DNA from: Candidatus Kaiserbacteria bacterium RIFCSPHIGHO2_02_FULL_49_34
GTDB taxonomy: Bacteria > Patescibacteriota > Minisyncoccia > Phycocordibacterales > UBA918
DNA length: 48,533 bases
Direction of reading: 5' to 3'
NCBI GenBank assembly: GCA_001781205.1
Contig: MFLE01000009.1
Coordinates: 1 to 48,533, forward strand
Of the stretch, positions 14,312 to 22,268 are shown piece by piece; the stretch's first letter is position 1; each line of letters starts with the position of its first letter. Under the pieces are notes generated by a model that saw nothing but the letters and a program-made list of their open reading frames with translations, ran no database searches and was not told the DNA's origin. Both the position numbers and the translations under genes were made by a program.

Positions 14312-15525
14312 TGAAAAAACTCCTACTCACCATAATCCTACTCACCGTGCCACTCACGACGCACGCGTATTTTTCTGACACACAAACAAGTGTCGCAACC
14401 ATGAGCGCAGGACGCATTGCGTTTACGATGTCGGCAACCACAACAGACATCATTCTAGGTGCAGCATCGTTCACCTTTGCAATTAATGACGAAAGCACTC
14501 AATCCCCGCAGTACACGTTCTCGGTTGTGAGTTCAACATGCGGTACAGCAGCATTCCAATTTGATGTAACGTCATTCAGCGGAGAGCACACCGTGACAGC
14601 ATCAGAAGTAACAAGCCCCTGCGAACTCACTATCCTCGCCGAAGCGTGGCAACAAAACTTCACCTATAACCAAGGCGGGTTTACTTCATCTTCAGTGCTG
14701 ACGTTTACATTTACTAATTCAATCGAGCCGCAGCCAACTGCAACGATAATTTTGAACGAGATATTTCCACATCCAACATCAAACGCATCCTCCCCTTTAA
14801 CTATTGAATGGATAGAGCTTTATAATAGTACAAGTGAGGAGATTGACGCTGCGGGTTGGTCAATAGCAGAGGAGAGTGGCACGAATATTAACCATCATGA
14901 AATAGTGTCGATATGTCCAACAAGTAAGGTTTCGAAATACATGTCGCCGGTTATTGGCACGGATACCACAATCAACGCAGGCGATGTAAAAGCATTTAAG
15001 TTCTGCGGATCGGCTTCGTATCTCAATCAGGGCAATAGCGGTGAAACTGTGTATTTGCATGTGAATAGCACGTCAGCATCTGTTAGTAGCTATACCTACA
15101 CTACAAGTACTGAAGGCACCTCATTCGCTTGGAATGGTTCTCAATGGATTGTAAATGCAGTACCCACACCAAATACAGAAAACTTTCCTGTAACATCTAG
15201 CGTGGCACAAATCGTAACTACTCTTTCATTCGGTGATTCAGAACTCACCATACTTATAAGTAATGAAGAGAATGAAGTAAAAAAGGAGGAGGCTCCTGAC
15301 GTTGAGTCAGGAAAGGAAGAAGAATTGGTTACTGAGCCTAATACAGTAGAAGAAGAGGCTGTCGGCGTAGTGATTGAAGACAAAGTTGAAGACCAGGTTG
15401 AGGACATCGTTCTGGAGGAATCGGAGGAAGATGTTCTTGAAACTGAGCCAGTACCAGAGCCTGAGCCAGAAGAGCCTGAGCCCGCATCAGAAGTATCAAC
15501 AGACATTAATCCAGAAGAACTATGA
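14308..15525 (+). CDS. SipW-type secreted protein with lamin-tail domain
   Basis: The 405-residue product begins with a signal segment and AYFSDTQTS...SAGRIAF, a third version of the motif shared with the 12061 and 12690 proteins. After an N-terminal beta domain comes a lamin-tail (LTD) domain at about 148-295: IILNEIFPHP, IEWIELYNSTSEEIDAAGWSI, and a late NAVPTPNTEN. LTD domains occur in bacterial surface proteins and nucleases and are thought to mediate protein or DNA binding. The last 80 residues are almost entirely Glu/Val/Pro-rich and probably extended, perhaps spanning the envelope. No sorting signal is seen. It overlaps both its neighbours by 4 bp (ATGA), so translation is probably coupled. 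Confidence 0.8.
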   Translation: MMKKLLLTIILLTVPLTTHAYFSDTQTSVATMSAGRIAFTMSATTTDIILGAASFTFAINDESTQSPQYTFSVVSSTCGTAAFQFDVTSFSGEHTVTASEVTSPCELTILAEAWQQNFTYNQGGFTSSSVLTFTFTNSIEPQPTATIILNEIFPHPTSNASSPLTIEWIELYNSTSEEIDAAGWSIAEESGTNINHHEIVSICPTSKVSKYMSPVIGTDTTINAGDVKAFKFCGSASYLNQGNSGETVYLHVNSTSASVSSYTYTTSTEGTSFAWNGSQWIVNAVPTPNTENFPVTSSVAQIVTTLSFGDSELTILISNEENEVKKEEAPDVESGKEEELVTEPNTVEEEAVGVVIEDKVEDQVEDIVLEESEEDVLETEPVPEPEPEEPEPASEVSTDINPEEL

Positions 15526-16499
15526 GACTCTTAAAATTATATCTACTGGTTGCACTTTTTGCACTTCCTCTTGTGGCTTCAGCGGCGGGACTTTCGGTTG
15601 TGTTTCAAGCGACACCACTCTTTGGTGAGGCACAGTTTATGCCTGGAGCACTGGTGTCACGTACGGTGGAGGTGAAAAATACTGATGCCGTTGCGCATGC
15701 GCTGTATACACGTGCAACGTCAACGCTCTCAGGCGGGCTCGAAGAGGCGATTGATTTCACTATCACATCGGATACGTCACACTTTAACGGAACGCTCGCG
15801 GAATACTACGGATCAGCCTCAGTATTTCTCGGAACCCTTGCGCCAAACGAAACAAAAGTTTACACCTTCGGCGCAACATTCCGCAGTAGCGCTGCAGATA
15901 GCTACCAAGGCAAAACAACAAAGTTTGATATCGAAGTCGGCTTTGAAGGTGGGGAAGTTGTGACTGATACGGGTGGCGGCACTACGGGCAGTACGGGCGG
16001 CACGACAAGTGGAGGCAGTGGTGGAACCTTCGGTGTTGGTGGCAGTGGTACGGGTGTAGAGCCTCGCGTCCTTGGCGACAGTATCGTTGCAGATTTTGTC
16101 AATGACTTCGCGGACAATATTGCCACAGTCTACAATGCAGGTGCCAAAGCCGTCGCACGAGTTCTCGGCGATGAAGACATTGCAGAAACAGAGGGAGCTG
16201 CAACCGAAGCGCTCCAAGAAAGTAACGAGCCCACAAAAACCGTCACACAAGCACTCGTCGACACACACTGCCAGCTCTGGTGGCTTCTCGGATTCGTACT
16301 TATGCTTGCAGGACGTATTCTTATTGAATATGTGCGAGCACAAAAAGAGTCATATAAGCTCATCCGTAGCAGTACTATCGTATTCGCCGCATTTATAGCT
16401 ACTGCCTTTGCTACCGTAATTCTCCTTGGCTTCCCTTGCTCATTTGTTACGGCACTGACTGTTGGAGGTATCTATGTACTCTTGATGAGTGTAGAATAA
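15522..16499 (+). CDS. Secreted/membrane surface protein of the SipW locus, hypothetical
   Basis: The 325-residue product has a classical signal peptide (LLVALFALPLVASAAG) and an N-terminal beta domain with VSRTVEVKNTDAVAHALYTRAT and LAPNETKVYTFGATF, resembling a COG1470/NPCBM-associated Ig-like domain. A Gly/Thr/Ser-rich linker follows (about 145-180), then a helical segment and two or three C-terminal membrane helices (about 250-322). The topology suggests an outward-facing domain tethered to the membrane, a plausible anchor for the fibre subunits of this locus. It overlaps the LTD gene by ATGA and ends before a strong terminator, so it is the last gene of the operon. Function is inferred only from context. 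Confidence 0.72.
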   Translation: MRLLKLYLLVALFALPLVASAAGLSVVFQATPLFGEAQFMPGALVSRTVEVKNTDAVAHALYTRATSTLSGGLEEAIDFTITSDTSHFNGTLAEYYGSASVFLGTLAPNETKVYTFGATFRSSAADSYQGKTTKFDIEVGFEGGEVVTDTGGGTTGSTGGTTSGGSGGTFGVGGSGTGVEPRVLGDSIVADFVNDFADNIATVYNAGAKAVARVLGDEDIAETEGAATEALQESNEPTKTVTQALVDTHCQLWWLLGFVLMLAGRILIEYVRAQKESYKLIRSSTIVFAAFIATAFATVILLGFPCSFVTALTVGGIYVLLMSVE

Positions 16500-16521
16500 A
16501 AGAGTACGCTTCACGTAAGCT

Positions 16522-16555
16522 CACAAAAACTTCGCTCACGAGCGAAGTTTTTGTG
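16522..16555 (+). terminator. Terminator of the SipW-type locus
   Basis: Perfect stem ACAAAAACTTCGCT / AGCGAAGTTTTTGT with a CACG loop, 22 bp after the stop codon. Confidence 0.9.
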
Positions 16556-16621
16556 TCAATGATACATTTGACTTTTGTGCGCCGCCGCATAATACTATTT
16601 GTCTTGAGCGTACAAAATACT

Positions 16622-18286
16622 ATGCACACATTCATTAATCATCTCAAAACAAACTGGCAAGCAGGACTCACGGTCGCGCTTATTTCAGTGCCGCTTTCAC
16701 TGGCTCTTTCTATTGCGTCGGGTGCAGGGCCGATGCCAGGCATTATTACTGGTGTATGGGCAACACTTATTGCATCAGTGTTTGCCTCATCGAATTACAA
16801 TATTATTGGCCCCGCGGGTGCGCTTGCGACGGTGCTTTTTGCTGCTACCATTGCGCCGCAATTTGGCGTTGGTGCGGCAATCCTCCCTCTTATCGCCATT
16901 GGTGTCGGTATTGCCATATTCGTAGTCTTTGCACTGAAGGCCGACCGATTCCTCTATTACGTACCGGCAAGTATTATTCATGGATTTTCTGCGGGTGTGG
17001 CGGTACTTATTGCATCCTCACAGCTTTTCGATGGTGCAGGGCTCGCACTCAAACGAACCGGACACTTTATCGGCGACCTTGAACTTTTCGGTGCACATAT
17101 CCGCGATGTGAATCCGTACGCGGTCGGCACTTTTGTTATCTTTCTCACGTTTATCTTGCTCTGGAAGCGATATATAAAGAGTATTCCTGCTGTTATCCCC
17201 GCAGCACTCTTGGGTATGGGATTTGGGTACATCGCAACACTCACACAACTGCCTGTCACGACCCTTCTTGAAAAATTCGGCACGCTTTCTGGTACACTCT
17301 ACCTTGGATTCGATATGTCGGCGCTCACAGCAATCATGAGCAGTCACGCGTCTATTATTGCCTACATTAAAGTAGTGCTCCTCGTTGCTGCAATCGCTAT
17401 TCTTGAAACCCTCATTACTGCAAAGGTTGGAGATAAAATGACACGCACACAGTGCTCGCCACGCAAAGAACTTTTCGGGCTTGCACTTGCAAATATTGGT
17501 TCGGGATTTATGGGAGGGCTCCCCGCAACAGGAGTGTTCCTTCGTACAGGCGCGAACATTAAAGCAGGGGCTACGCATCGTACTGCCGCAGGTGTTTCTG
17601 CGGTGGCGACCGCACTTATTGCTGTTGTTGCCTTGCCATTTTTTGTGTATCTTCCCGCCGCAGTGATTGCAGCAATGCTTATCAATACCGCGATTGGACT
17701 CATTGAAATGGGTACGTTCAAAGAATATTGGAAACGAGACAAGCAGAGTTTTGGTATCGCAATTCTGGTTGCAGTTATTACGATTGTTGAGGATCCGGGA
17801 CTCGCAGTGCTTGCAGGTGTTATGGTTGCCCTTCTTGTATATGTTGATCGTGTGAGTCGTGGACATAGCCGCCTTACTTATAATTTTAAAGATGGCACGA
17901 CCAAAGAAGTTGTTGTTGCGAAGGGGATTGCTGTCCCCGAAAAGCCAGTAGATCTTGCCGTCTACTCAATCGCGGGGACGGTATCGTATATTTCAGCACC
18001 ACAGCACAGCACAAACCTTCGGAAGCTTATGCGTACAGAGCATGTGCGAGCGATTGCGGTACGTCTGCGTGATTGTTATGCACTCGACCTTGATGCGGTA
18101 GAAATGCTTGAAGAAATCGCACATGAAGCACGCCTTGCTCACAAAAAAATATACTTCACCTCCGTCAATGACGAGGTGCGTGCGGAGCTCATGAAATTCC
18201 CCACACTCGCACTCCTTCTGAATAAAGAAACATCGTTCACAAAAACAAGTGACCTCGTACAATCCCTAAAGACACGCACAATCTAG
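16622..18286 (+). CDS. SulP-family anion transporter with STAS domain
   Basis: The 554-residue product has the SulP/SLC26 organisation: about 10-12 hydrophobic segments (residues 15-410) and a C-terminal cytoplasmic STAS domain (about 455-550). Recognisable parts are the first-helix region AGLTVALISVPLSLALSIASGAGPMPG, GPAGALATVLFA, GFSAGVAVLIASSQL and GGLPATGVFLRTGANIKAGATHRTAAG. Family members carry sulfate, bicarbonate, chloride or carboxylates, and the substrate cannot be told here. The frame is open 62 codons upstream, but that stretch crosses the preceding terminator, and the ATG at 16622 begins the normal N-terminus. A TACAAA box lies 5 nt before it. The gene is monocistronic between two terminators. 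Confidence 0.88.
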   Translation: MHTFINHLKTNWQAGLTVALISVPLSLALSIASGAGPMPGIITGVWATLIASVFASSNYNIIGPAGALATVLFAATIAPQFGVGAAILPLIAIGVGIAIFVVFALKADRFLYYVPASIIHGFSAGVAVLIASSQLFDGAGLALKRTGHFIGDLELFGAHIRDVNPYAVGTFVIFLTFILLWKRYIKSIPAVIPAALLGMGFGYIATLTQLPVTTLLEKFGTLSGTLYLGFDMSALTAIMSSHASIIAYIKVVLLVAAIAILETLITAKVGDKMTRTQCSPRKELFGLALANIGSGFMGGLPATGVFLRTGANIKAGATHRTAAGVSAVATALIAVVALPFFVYLPAAVIAAMLINTAIGLIEMGTFKEYWKRDKQSFGIAILVAVITIVEDPGLAVLAGVMVALLVYVDRVSRGHSRLTYNFKDGTTKEVVVAKGIAVPEKPVDLAVYSIAGTVSYISAPQHSTNLRKLMRTEHVRAIAVRLRDCYALDLDAVEMLEEIAHEARLAHKKIYFTSVNDEVRAELMKFPTLALLLNKETSFTKTSDLVQSLKTRTI

Positions 18287-18321
18287 AAAATACTCGACAC
18301 ATGATGTCGAGTATTTTTCTT
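18287..18321. terminator. Bidirectional terminator between sulP and the 18350 gene
   Basis: Stem AAAATACTCGACA / TGTCGAGTATTTT with an A-run on the left and T-run on the right, suited to the two convergent genes. Confidence 0.88.
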
Positions 18322-18349
18322 TCAAACGAGAGCAGAAAGAAATGAATGG

Positions 18350-19765
18350 TTAGTCGAATGCTTCAGGATCAAAACGTTTGGTGGTTTCGAGGAGGTGGTC
18401 TTGGGCTTGTGCGGCCGGGATGAGATTTCGATTTGGATAAACGGCTTGGAGGGTATTGCGGAGACGGTTGTCGTTCAAGGTTTGAATGTTGAGGTTATTT
18501 TGGGTGATTGCTAGATGTGCAGCGTCGCTGATTTGGATGCCATTGCTTGCATCAAGGTCGTCATCGAGCGATTGCAGGAAGCGGGCGATGCGGGTGACCC
18601 GCGCGTCAGTAACGTTTGCTCGAGCAACGCCCACGAGGTCCTGCGGGAAAATGAATTCGTTCGTAGTGGCGCCATTGCGGGAAATAGAGCCGAGCACTGC
18701 GCTGCCGATACTAAAGGTGACGGTGTCGTCGGGGAGTCTGGTAAAGGTTCCATTGTCGCGAGTGATACCGTTTACATTCTTTTGTGAGGTATAGCGCACG
18801 CCTTTGACACGACTGTCAACAAGGGTGCCGACATTGGCCGAAGCGATGGCGTCGACATAGATAAGTCCTGTACAGGTACCACCGACGCCTGTTTCAGGAA
18901 TTTTTATGGTGAAGAAGAGTGATGAAGTAGCGATAGTTTCCGTGCTCACTCTTCGGGCAAGATAGAGGTCGGTTGAGGTTGCGCTGGTTTCAAGGGAAAA
19001 TGAGGCAGCATTATCCCATTCAACACGACTGAGTGACCAGTGTTGGTTCACTGCAGGGATGGAGCCCATGACAGAACAGGAGAGATCTGTACCACGAACG
19101 GCAATAGTTGCGGCAGTGTTGCCTCCCTGTGCGACAATCATTTCGGAGGCGTTCGCAGCGGTTGTGGTAGCACCGATTGCAAGCGCACCATAGCTAATCG
19201 TACCGGGGACGGTGAATGCGAGGAGTGAATTAATTTCAACCGTTGTTGTGGCGGTGGCAGTAAGCGCAGAAAGGTCAGTCGTTTGGATATGCCCAGTCCA
19301 GATTGTATCCTCATAGGCGCTGCCTACGTCGGTAGCGTCGGCCCATGAAGCGAGTTCAATAGGGCACGTGTAGCGAGCTTCGGATGCGGAGCCATATGAT
19401 GTGTCGATGGTACAGCTCGTGCGATAACAGTTCTTTAGAAATGCACTGCATGACGAAGTTGCTGCGAGGTCAGTACGATAGAAGACGGCAGTTGTGGTTG
19501 CAATGTTCTGGGCACCATTAGGGTCGAGGAGCACGCCCGTCATATGGAAGGTGGTCGTACCGACAGATGGCGTGATGCCGCCTGCAAATTCTGGATTACC
19601 GTAGGCAACTGAGGAGAGTCCGAGGCTTGTAACCTGTGGCGGTGCATTGTCGATAACCACTGTCACCGTTGACGATTGTTCTTCCGCATGCACGAAAGCA
19701 GCTCCGGCAATAAATATGCCGAGCAAGAATGTTGCTATGCTACGATGTATGAATGCAGTCACCAT
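18350..19765 (-). CDS. Secreted beta-rich protein, paralogue of the 27042 protein
   Basis: The 471-residue product has a signal peptide (about 1-27, ending AAFVHAEEQ). The central region is paralogous to the 27042 protein. Both share the opening PPxVxSLGLSSxAYGxxxxxxGITPSVGT pattern, a VNSLLAF / VNSLLAL strand, IAVRGTDLSCSVMGS / VQVSGGNMACTALGS, and a GVGGTCTG / GVKGTCTG segment. The C-terminal part differs: it has DLVGVARAN...RIARFLQSLDDDLDASNGIQIS, the leucine-rich RxLQxLDxDxxxxNGI motif found in various bacterial exported lipoproteins. The frame is open further upstream, but the ATG at 19765 starts the signal peptide and has a TATACT box 13 nt before it. Function unknown; likely a cell-surface adhesin or enzyme accessory. 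Confidence 0.75.
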   Translation of the reverse strand: MVTAFIHRSIATFLLGIFIAGAAFVHAEEQSSTVTVVIDNAPPQVTSLGLSSVAYGNPEFAGGITPSVGTTTFHMTGVLLDPNGAQNIATTTAVFYRTDLAATSSCSAFLKNCYRTSCTIDTSYGSASEARYTCPIELASWADATDVGSAYEDTIWTGHIQTTDLSALTATATTTVEINSLLAFTVPGTISYGALAIGATTTAANASEMIVAQGGNTAATIAVRGTDLSCSVMGSIPAVNQHWSLSRVEWDNAASFSLETSATSTDLYLARRVSTETIATSSLFFTIKIPETGVGGTCTGLIYVDAIASANVGTLVDSRVKGVRYTSQKNVNGITRDNGTFTRLPDDTVTFSIGSAVLGSISRNGATTNEFIFPQDLVGVARANVTDARVTRIARFLQSLDDDLDASNGIQISDAAHLAITQNNLNIQTLNDNRLRNTLQAVYPNRNLIPAAQAQDHLLETTKRFDPEAFD

Positions 19766-19778
19766 GCGTAATGCGGTA

Positions 19779-19784
19779 AGTATA
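19779..19784 (-). promoter_or_regulatory. -10 box of the 18350-19765 gene
   Basis: TATACT on the minus strand, 13 nt before the ATG, giving a predicted leader of about 7 nt. Supports the start at 19765. Confidence 0.55.
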
Positions 19785-19902
19785 CCATGTGACTCAGAAA
19801 ACGTGAGTGACGCTATCTTTTGAACGAGAGAAGGAAGGAACGACTTGTGGTGAGCTTGTTGAACCAAGCGTCATCCCCGAGAAGGGTTTTGCAGGGTTGT
19901 GA

Positions 19903-19914
19903 TATACTAGTGCC
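19903..19914 (+). promoter_or_regulatory. -10 box of the aldolase-ROK operon
   Basis: TATACT at 19903-19908, 6 nt before the ATG at 19915, leaderless spacing. Confidence 0.7.
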
Positions 19915-20925
19915 ATGGAAAAGAATGAAGAACTCTACCGCATTGTCGATGCACTTATGCAAGAAGGCAAGGGCCTTTTGGCGGCAGACGAGAGCGATGG
20001 CACTGCGGCGAAGCGTCTCGAACTAGCGAAGCTTCCCAACACACAAGAAAACCGTCGCGCATGGAGGGAAATCATGCTCACGACGCCAAATCTTGAAGAG
20101 TTTATTTCAGGCGTTATTTTCTTTGATTCGACGATTCGCGATACTGCGTCGCTCGGCATGCCATTTGCTGACCTTGTTGCCGCCCGTGGTATTGTGCCAG
20201 GTATTAAGGTCGACAAGGGGCTTGTGCTGGTTGAAAATTTTGGTGAAGAAACGGTCACGGAAGGGCTTGACAGTTTAGCAACTCGGCTCCGCGAATATCA
20301 CGACCTCGGTGCGCGATTTGCAAAATGGCGTGCAGCATTTACGGTCACGCCTGCACCGAGTGATGAGGTGATTATGCTTAATGCGATGATGATGGCCCGC
20401 TATGCAGCACTGTGCCAGGCAGCGGGCATTGTCCCGATTGTCGAGCCCGAAGTACTGTACGATGGCGAACACACCATTGAAGCAGCACAAGAAGTTACCG
20501 AAAAGGTTCTGGTGTGGACGTGTGATGTGCTCGAACGGTATCATGTTGATTTGAAGGCGTGTATTTTGAAAACATCAATGGTACTCGCCGGTAAAAAACA
20601 CGAACGTTCGTCGCCTGCAGATGTTGCCGACGCAACTGTTCGTACACTCCATATTGCGGTTCCGCACACAATGGGTGGTATTGTCTTTCTTTCGGGTGGG
20701 CAGGAAGCAAAGCAGGCAACACAAAATATGCATGCAATCGCAAAGCTTGGCACACAGCCGTGGCGTATTTCGACCTCGTATTCACGTGCGCTTGAAGAAC
20801 CAATGCTGAAAGTATGGGCAGGCAAAGAGGAAAATATCGAAGACGCACAAAACGTACTCGCCCATCGTGCGCATATGAACGGCCTTGCACAAAAAGGAAT
20901 GTACGACGAATCGAAAGATATATGA
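19915..20925 (+). CDS. Fructose-bisphosphate aldolase, class I
   Basis: This enzyme cleaves fructose-1,6-bisphosphate to dihydroxyacetone phosphate and glyceraldehyde-3-phosphate via a Schiff base, in glycolysis. The 336-residue product shows the eukaryotic-type class I signature. LLAADES has the catalytic Asp25, GIKVDKG and KWRAAF contribute phosphate- and substrate-binding Lys, VEPEVL holds the acid/base Glu residues, and VDLKACILKTSMV carries the Schiff-base Lys219. GGIVFLSGGQ near residue 255 is the phosphate-binding loop. It is slightly shorter than the usual 360 residues, missing part of the flexible C-terminal tail. It overlaps the next gene by ATGA, suggesting a sugar-metabolism operon, and has a leaderless promoter. 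Confidence 0.93.
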   Translation: MEKNEELYRIVDALMQEGKGLLAADESDGTAAKRLELAKLPNTQENRRAWREIMLTTPNLEEFISGVIFFDSTIRDTASLGMPFADLVAARGIVPGIKVDKGLVLVENFGEETVTEGLDSLATRLREYHDLGARFAKWRAAFTVTPAPSDEVIMLNAMMMARYAALCQAAGIVPIVEPEVLYDGEHTIEAAQEVTEKVLVWTCDVLERYHVDLKACILKTSMVLAGKKHERSSPADVADATVRTLHIAVPHTMGGIVFLSGGQEAKQATQNMHAIAKLGTQPWRISTSYSRALEEPMLKVWAGKEENIEDAQNVLAHRAHMNGLAQKGMYDESKDI

Positions 20926-21665
20926 TTATTGCAATTGACATAGGTGGCGCAACACTCAAAGTTGCGTCATACGAGCATGATGCTCTTTCTGTTCCACTGC
21001 GGCGTACGACGCCGCGGGAGTTTGCTGCGGGGTTTTCCCTCATTAAAGACCTTGTTCGTCAGGCAGCTGGCGAGGGCATAATCGATGCTATTGTCATTGG
21101 TGTACGAGGTATTCTTGCGGAAGACGGTAGGCGCATCGAGCGCGATACGGTGCTGCTCAATTGGGTAGGGAAGCCGCTTTCGTATCTACTCGAACATGAA
21201 TTCAAAGTGCCGGTCACCCTTGCGCCTGCTTCGATGTGCGCTGCGCATGCGGATACACATGCAGAGCCGAGTATGTATTTCAATGTCGGCGCAGGAGTTT
21301 CGGCGGCAACGCACGAAAAGGCAATTCACTCGCATGATATGCTCGACGCGCTCGATGCAACTATTGGCGGACTTGCGGTGACCGGCCGTCGCGGCGTACA
21401 TCCATATGAAATCCCGCTGGACGACACCTACTGGCGCCATGCTGCCGACTATCTCGCACATGGCATCGCGCAACTTGCAAAAGAAGAGAAGGTTTCAATA
21501 GTGGTACTCGGTGGTGCAATGATTCTTGGTTATCCAAAAATTTCAATCCCCGACACGATTCAGTCTGTCCACAAACTCATAGGGGCAGACTCGTCGCCAA
21601 CGATTGTGCCAACACGGCACGGCGACAACGTTGTGCTTGTCGGCGCAGTGAGGTTGCTTATATAG
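20922..21665 (+). CDS. ROK-family sugar kinase-like protein
   Basis: The 247-residue product belongs to the actin-like ATPase superfamily. The N-terminus IIAIDIGGATLKVASYEHD is the phosphate-1 loop, with GG-A-T in place of the common GGT-K. AIVIGVRGILAEDGRRIE corresponds to the second strand region. YFNVGAGVSAATHEK matches the ROK NVGTGVGGG phosphate-2 loop, and VVLGGAMILGYP is the adenosine-binding GG motif. It is shorter than glucokinases of the family (about 300) and I do not see the complete zinc-binding CxCGxxGC signature, so the substrate is uncertain. It starts inside the end of the aldolase gene (ATGA) and ends before a terminator, which suggests a role in hexose metabolism. The longer frame upstream is ignored because it overlaps the aldolase. 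Confidence 0.75.
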   Translation: MIIAIDIGGATLKVASYEHDALSVPLRRTTPREFAAGFSLIKDLVRQAAGEGIIDAIVIGVRGILAEDGRRIERDTVLLNWVGKPLSYLLEHEFKVPVTLAPASMCAAHADTHAEPSMYFNVGAGVSAATHEKAIHSHDMLDALDATIGGLAVTGRRGVHPYEIPLDDTYWRHAADYLAHGIAQLAKEEKVSIVVLGGAMILGYPKISIPDTIQSVHKLIGADSSPTIVPTRHGDNVVLVGAVRLLI

Positions 21666-21700
21666 AAAAACATCCGTTAAGGTACGGATGTTTTATATTG
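21666..21700. terminator. Bidirectional terminator between the ROK gene and the 21702 gene
   Basis: Stem AAAACATCCGT / ACGGATGTTTT flanked by A- and T-runs, between two convergent genes. Confidence 0.88.
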
Positions 21701-21701
21701 T

Positions 21702-22193
21702 TTATGCCGCTTCAGACATAGAAATTTTAGTATTGCTCGCGAGTGCGCGGTCGAGCATGAAAAGCTCTTTGAACTGCTCGCGAAGCTTCGCGACTTTTTC
21801 TGCATCTTTCGCTTGTACTGCTTCGCCGAGGTCGTGTCGAATTTGATCAAGCAGCGAAGGCATTTCTGCGCTCTCGACGATTTCAGCACGAGGGCTCGGC
21901 CGTTGCATTGCAGCGCGTAGTTCTTCAGAAGGCTCAATATATTCAATTGGCTTTGGTTCTTCTGTAGGGGTTTCGCGAGGCGCAAGTCGAACAAGCGCCT
22001 CTCTCCGGAAATCGGCTGCAGACTTGCTGCCGCCAGGAATATTTTCAGTCCAGACATTTTCAGAGAGCACTTTTTCACGCATCCGCGCTTCCTTCTGTGC
22101 CTCTTCGGCGACATGCTGTTCCCAGGAACGCTCTTCTTTAAAGCCTGAGGACGCACGCTCCATTGGCGGCGCTTGTATTTTTTCTTTCCACAT
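21702..22193 (-). CDS. Small charged helical protein, hypothetical
   Basis: The family is not recognised. The 163-residue product is soluble and highly charged, with long Glu/Lys/Arg/Ala-rich stretches (HVAEEAQKEARMREKVLSENVW and LDQIRHDLGEAVQAKDAEKVAKLREQF) predicted as helical or coiled-coil, and a Pro/Glu-rich linker between them. No signal peptide or membrane segment. The frame extends 40 codons further upstream, but the ATG at 22193 has TATACT exactly 6 nt before it. It is divergent from leuS with only 75 bp between start codons, so the two promoters lie back to back. Confidence 0.7.
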   Translation of the reverse strand: MWKEKIQAPPMERASSGFKEERSWEQHVAEEAQKEARMREKVLSENVWTENIPGGSKSAADFRREALVRLAPRETPTEEPKPIEYIEPSEELRAAMQRPSPRAEIVESAEMPSLLDQIRHDLGEAVQAKDAEKVAKLREQFKELFMLDRALASNTKISMSEAA

Positions 22194-22205
22194 AGCAAAA
22201 GTATA
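22194..22205 (-). promoter_or_regulatory. -10 box of the 21702-22193 gene
   Basis: TATACT on the minus strand (complement of 22200-22205), 6 nt before ATG. Decides the start. Confidence 0.7.
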
Positions 22206-22251
22206 CTGTAGAATCAAAAAAACACCATGTGCATAACTCGTTTGCTTGTGG

Positions 22252-22268
22252 TATATTCGGCAGTACGT
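22252..22268 (+). promoter_or_regulatory. -10 box of leuS
   Basis: TATATT preceded by TGG, 11 nt before the ATG at 22269, giving a leader of only about 5 nt. Confidence 0.55.

Noticed and set aside
17018-17866. Long minus-strand open frame (282 codons) inside the SulP gene
   Set aside because: Composition is low-complexity Cys/His/Asn-rich, typical of an antisense shadow, and it lies wholly within a strongly supported transporter gene.
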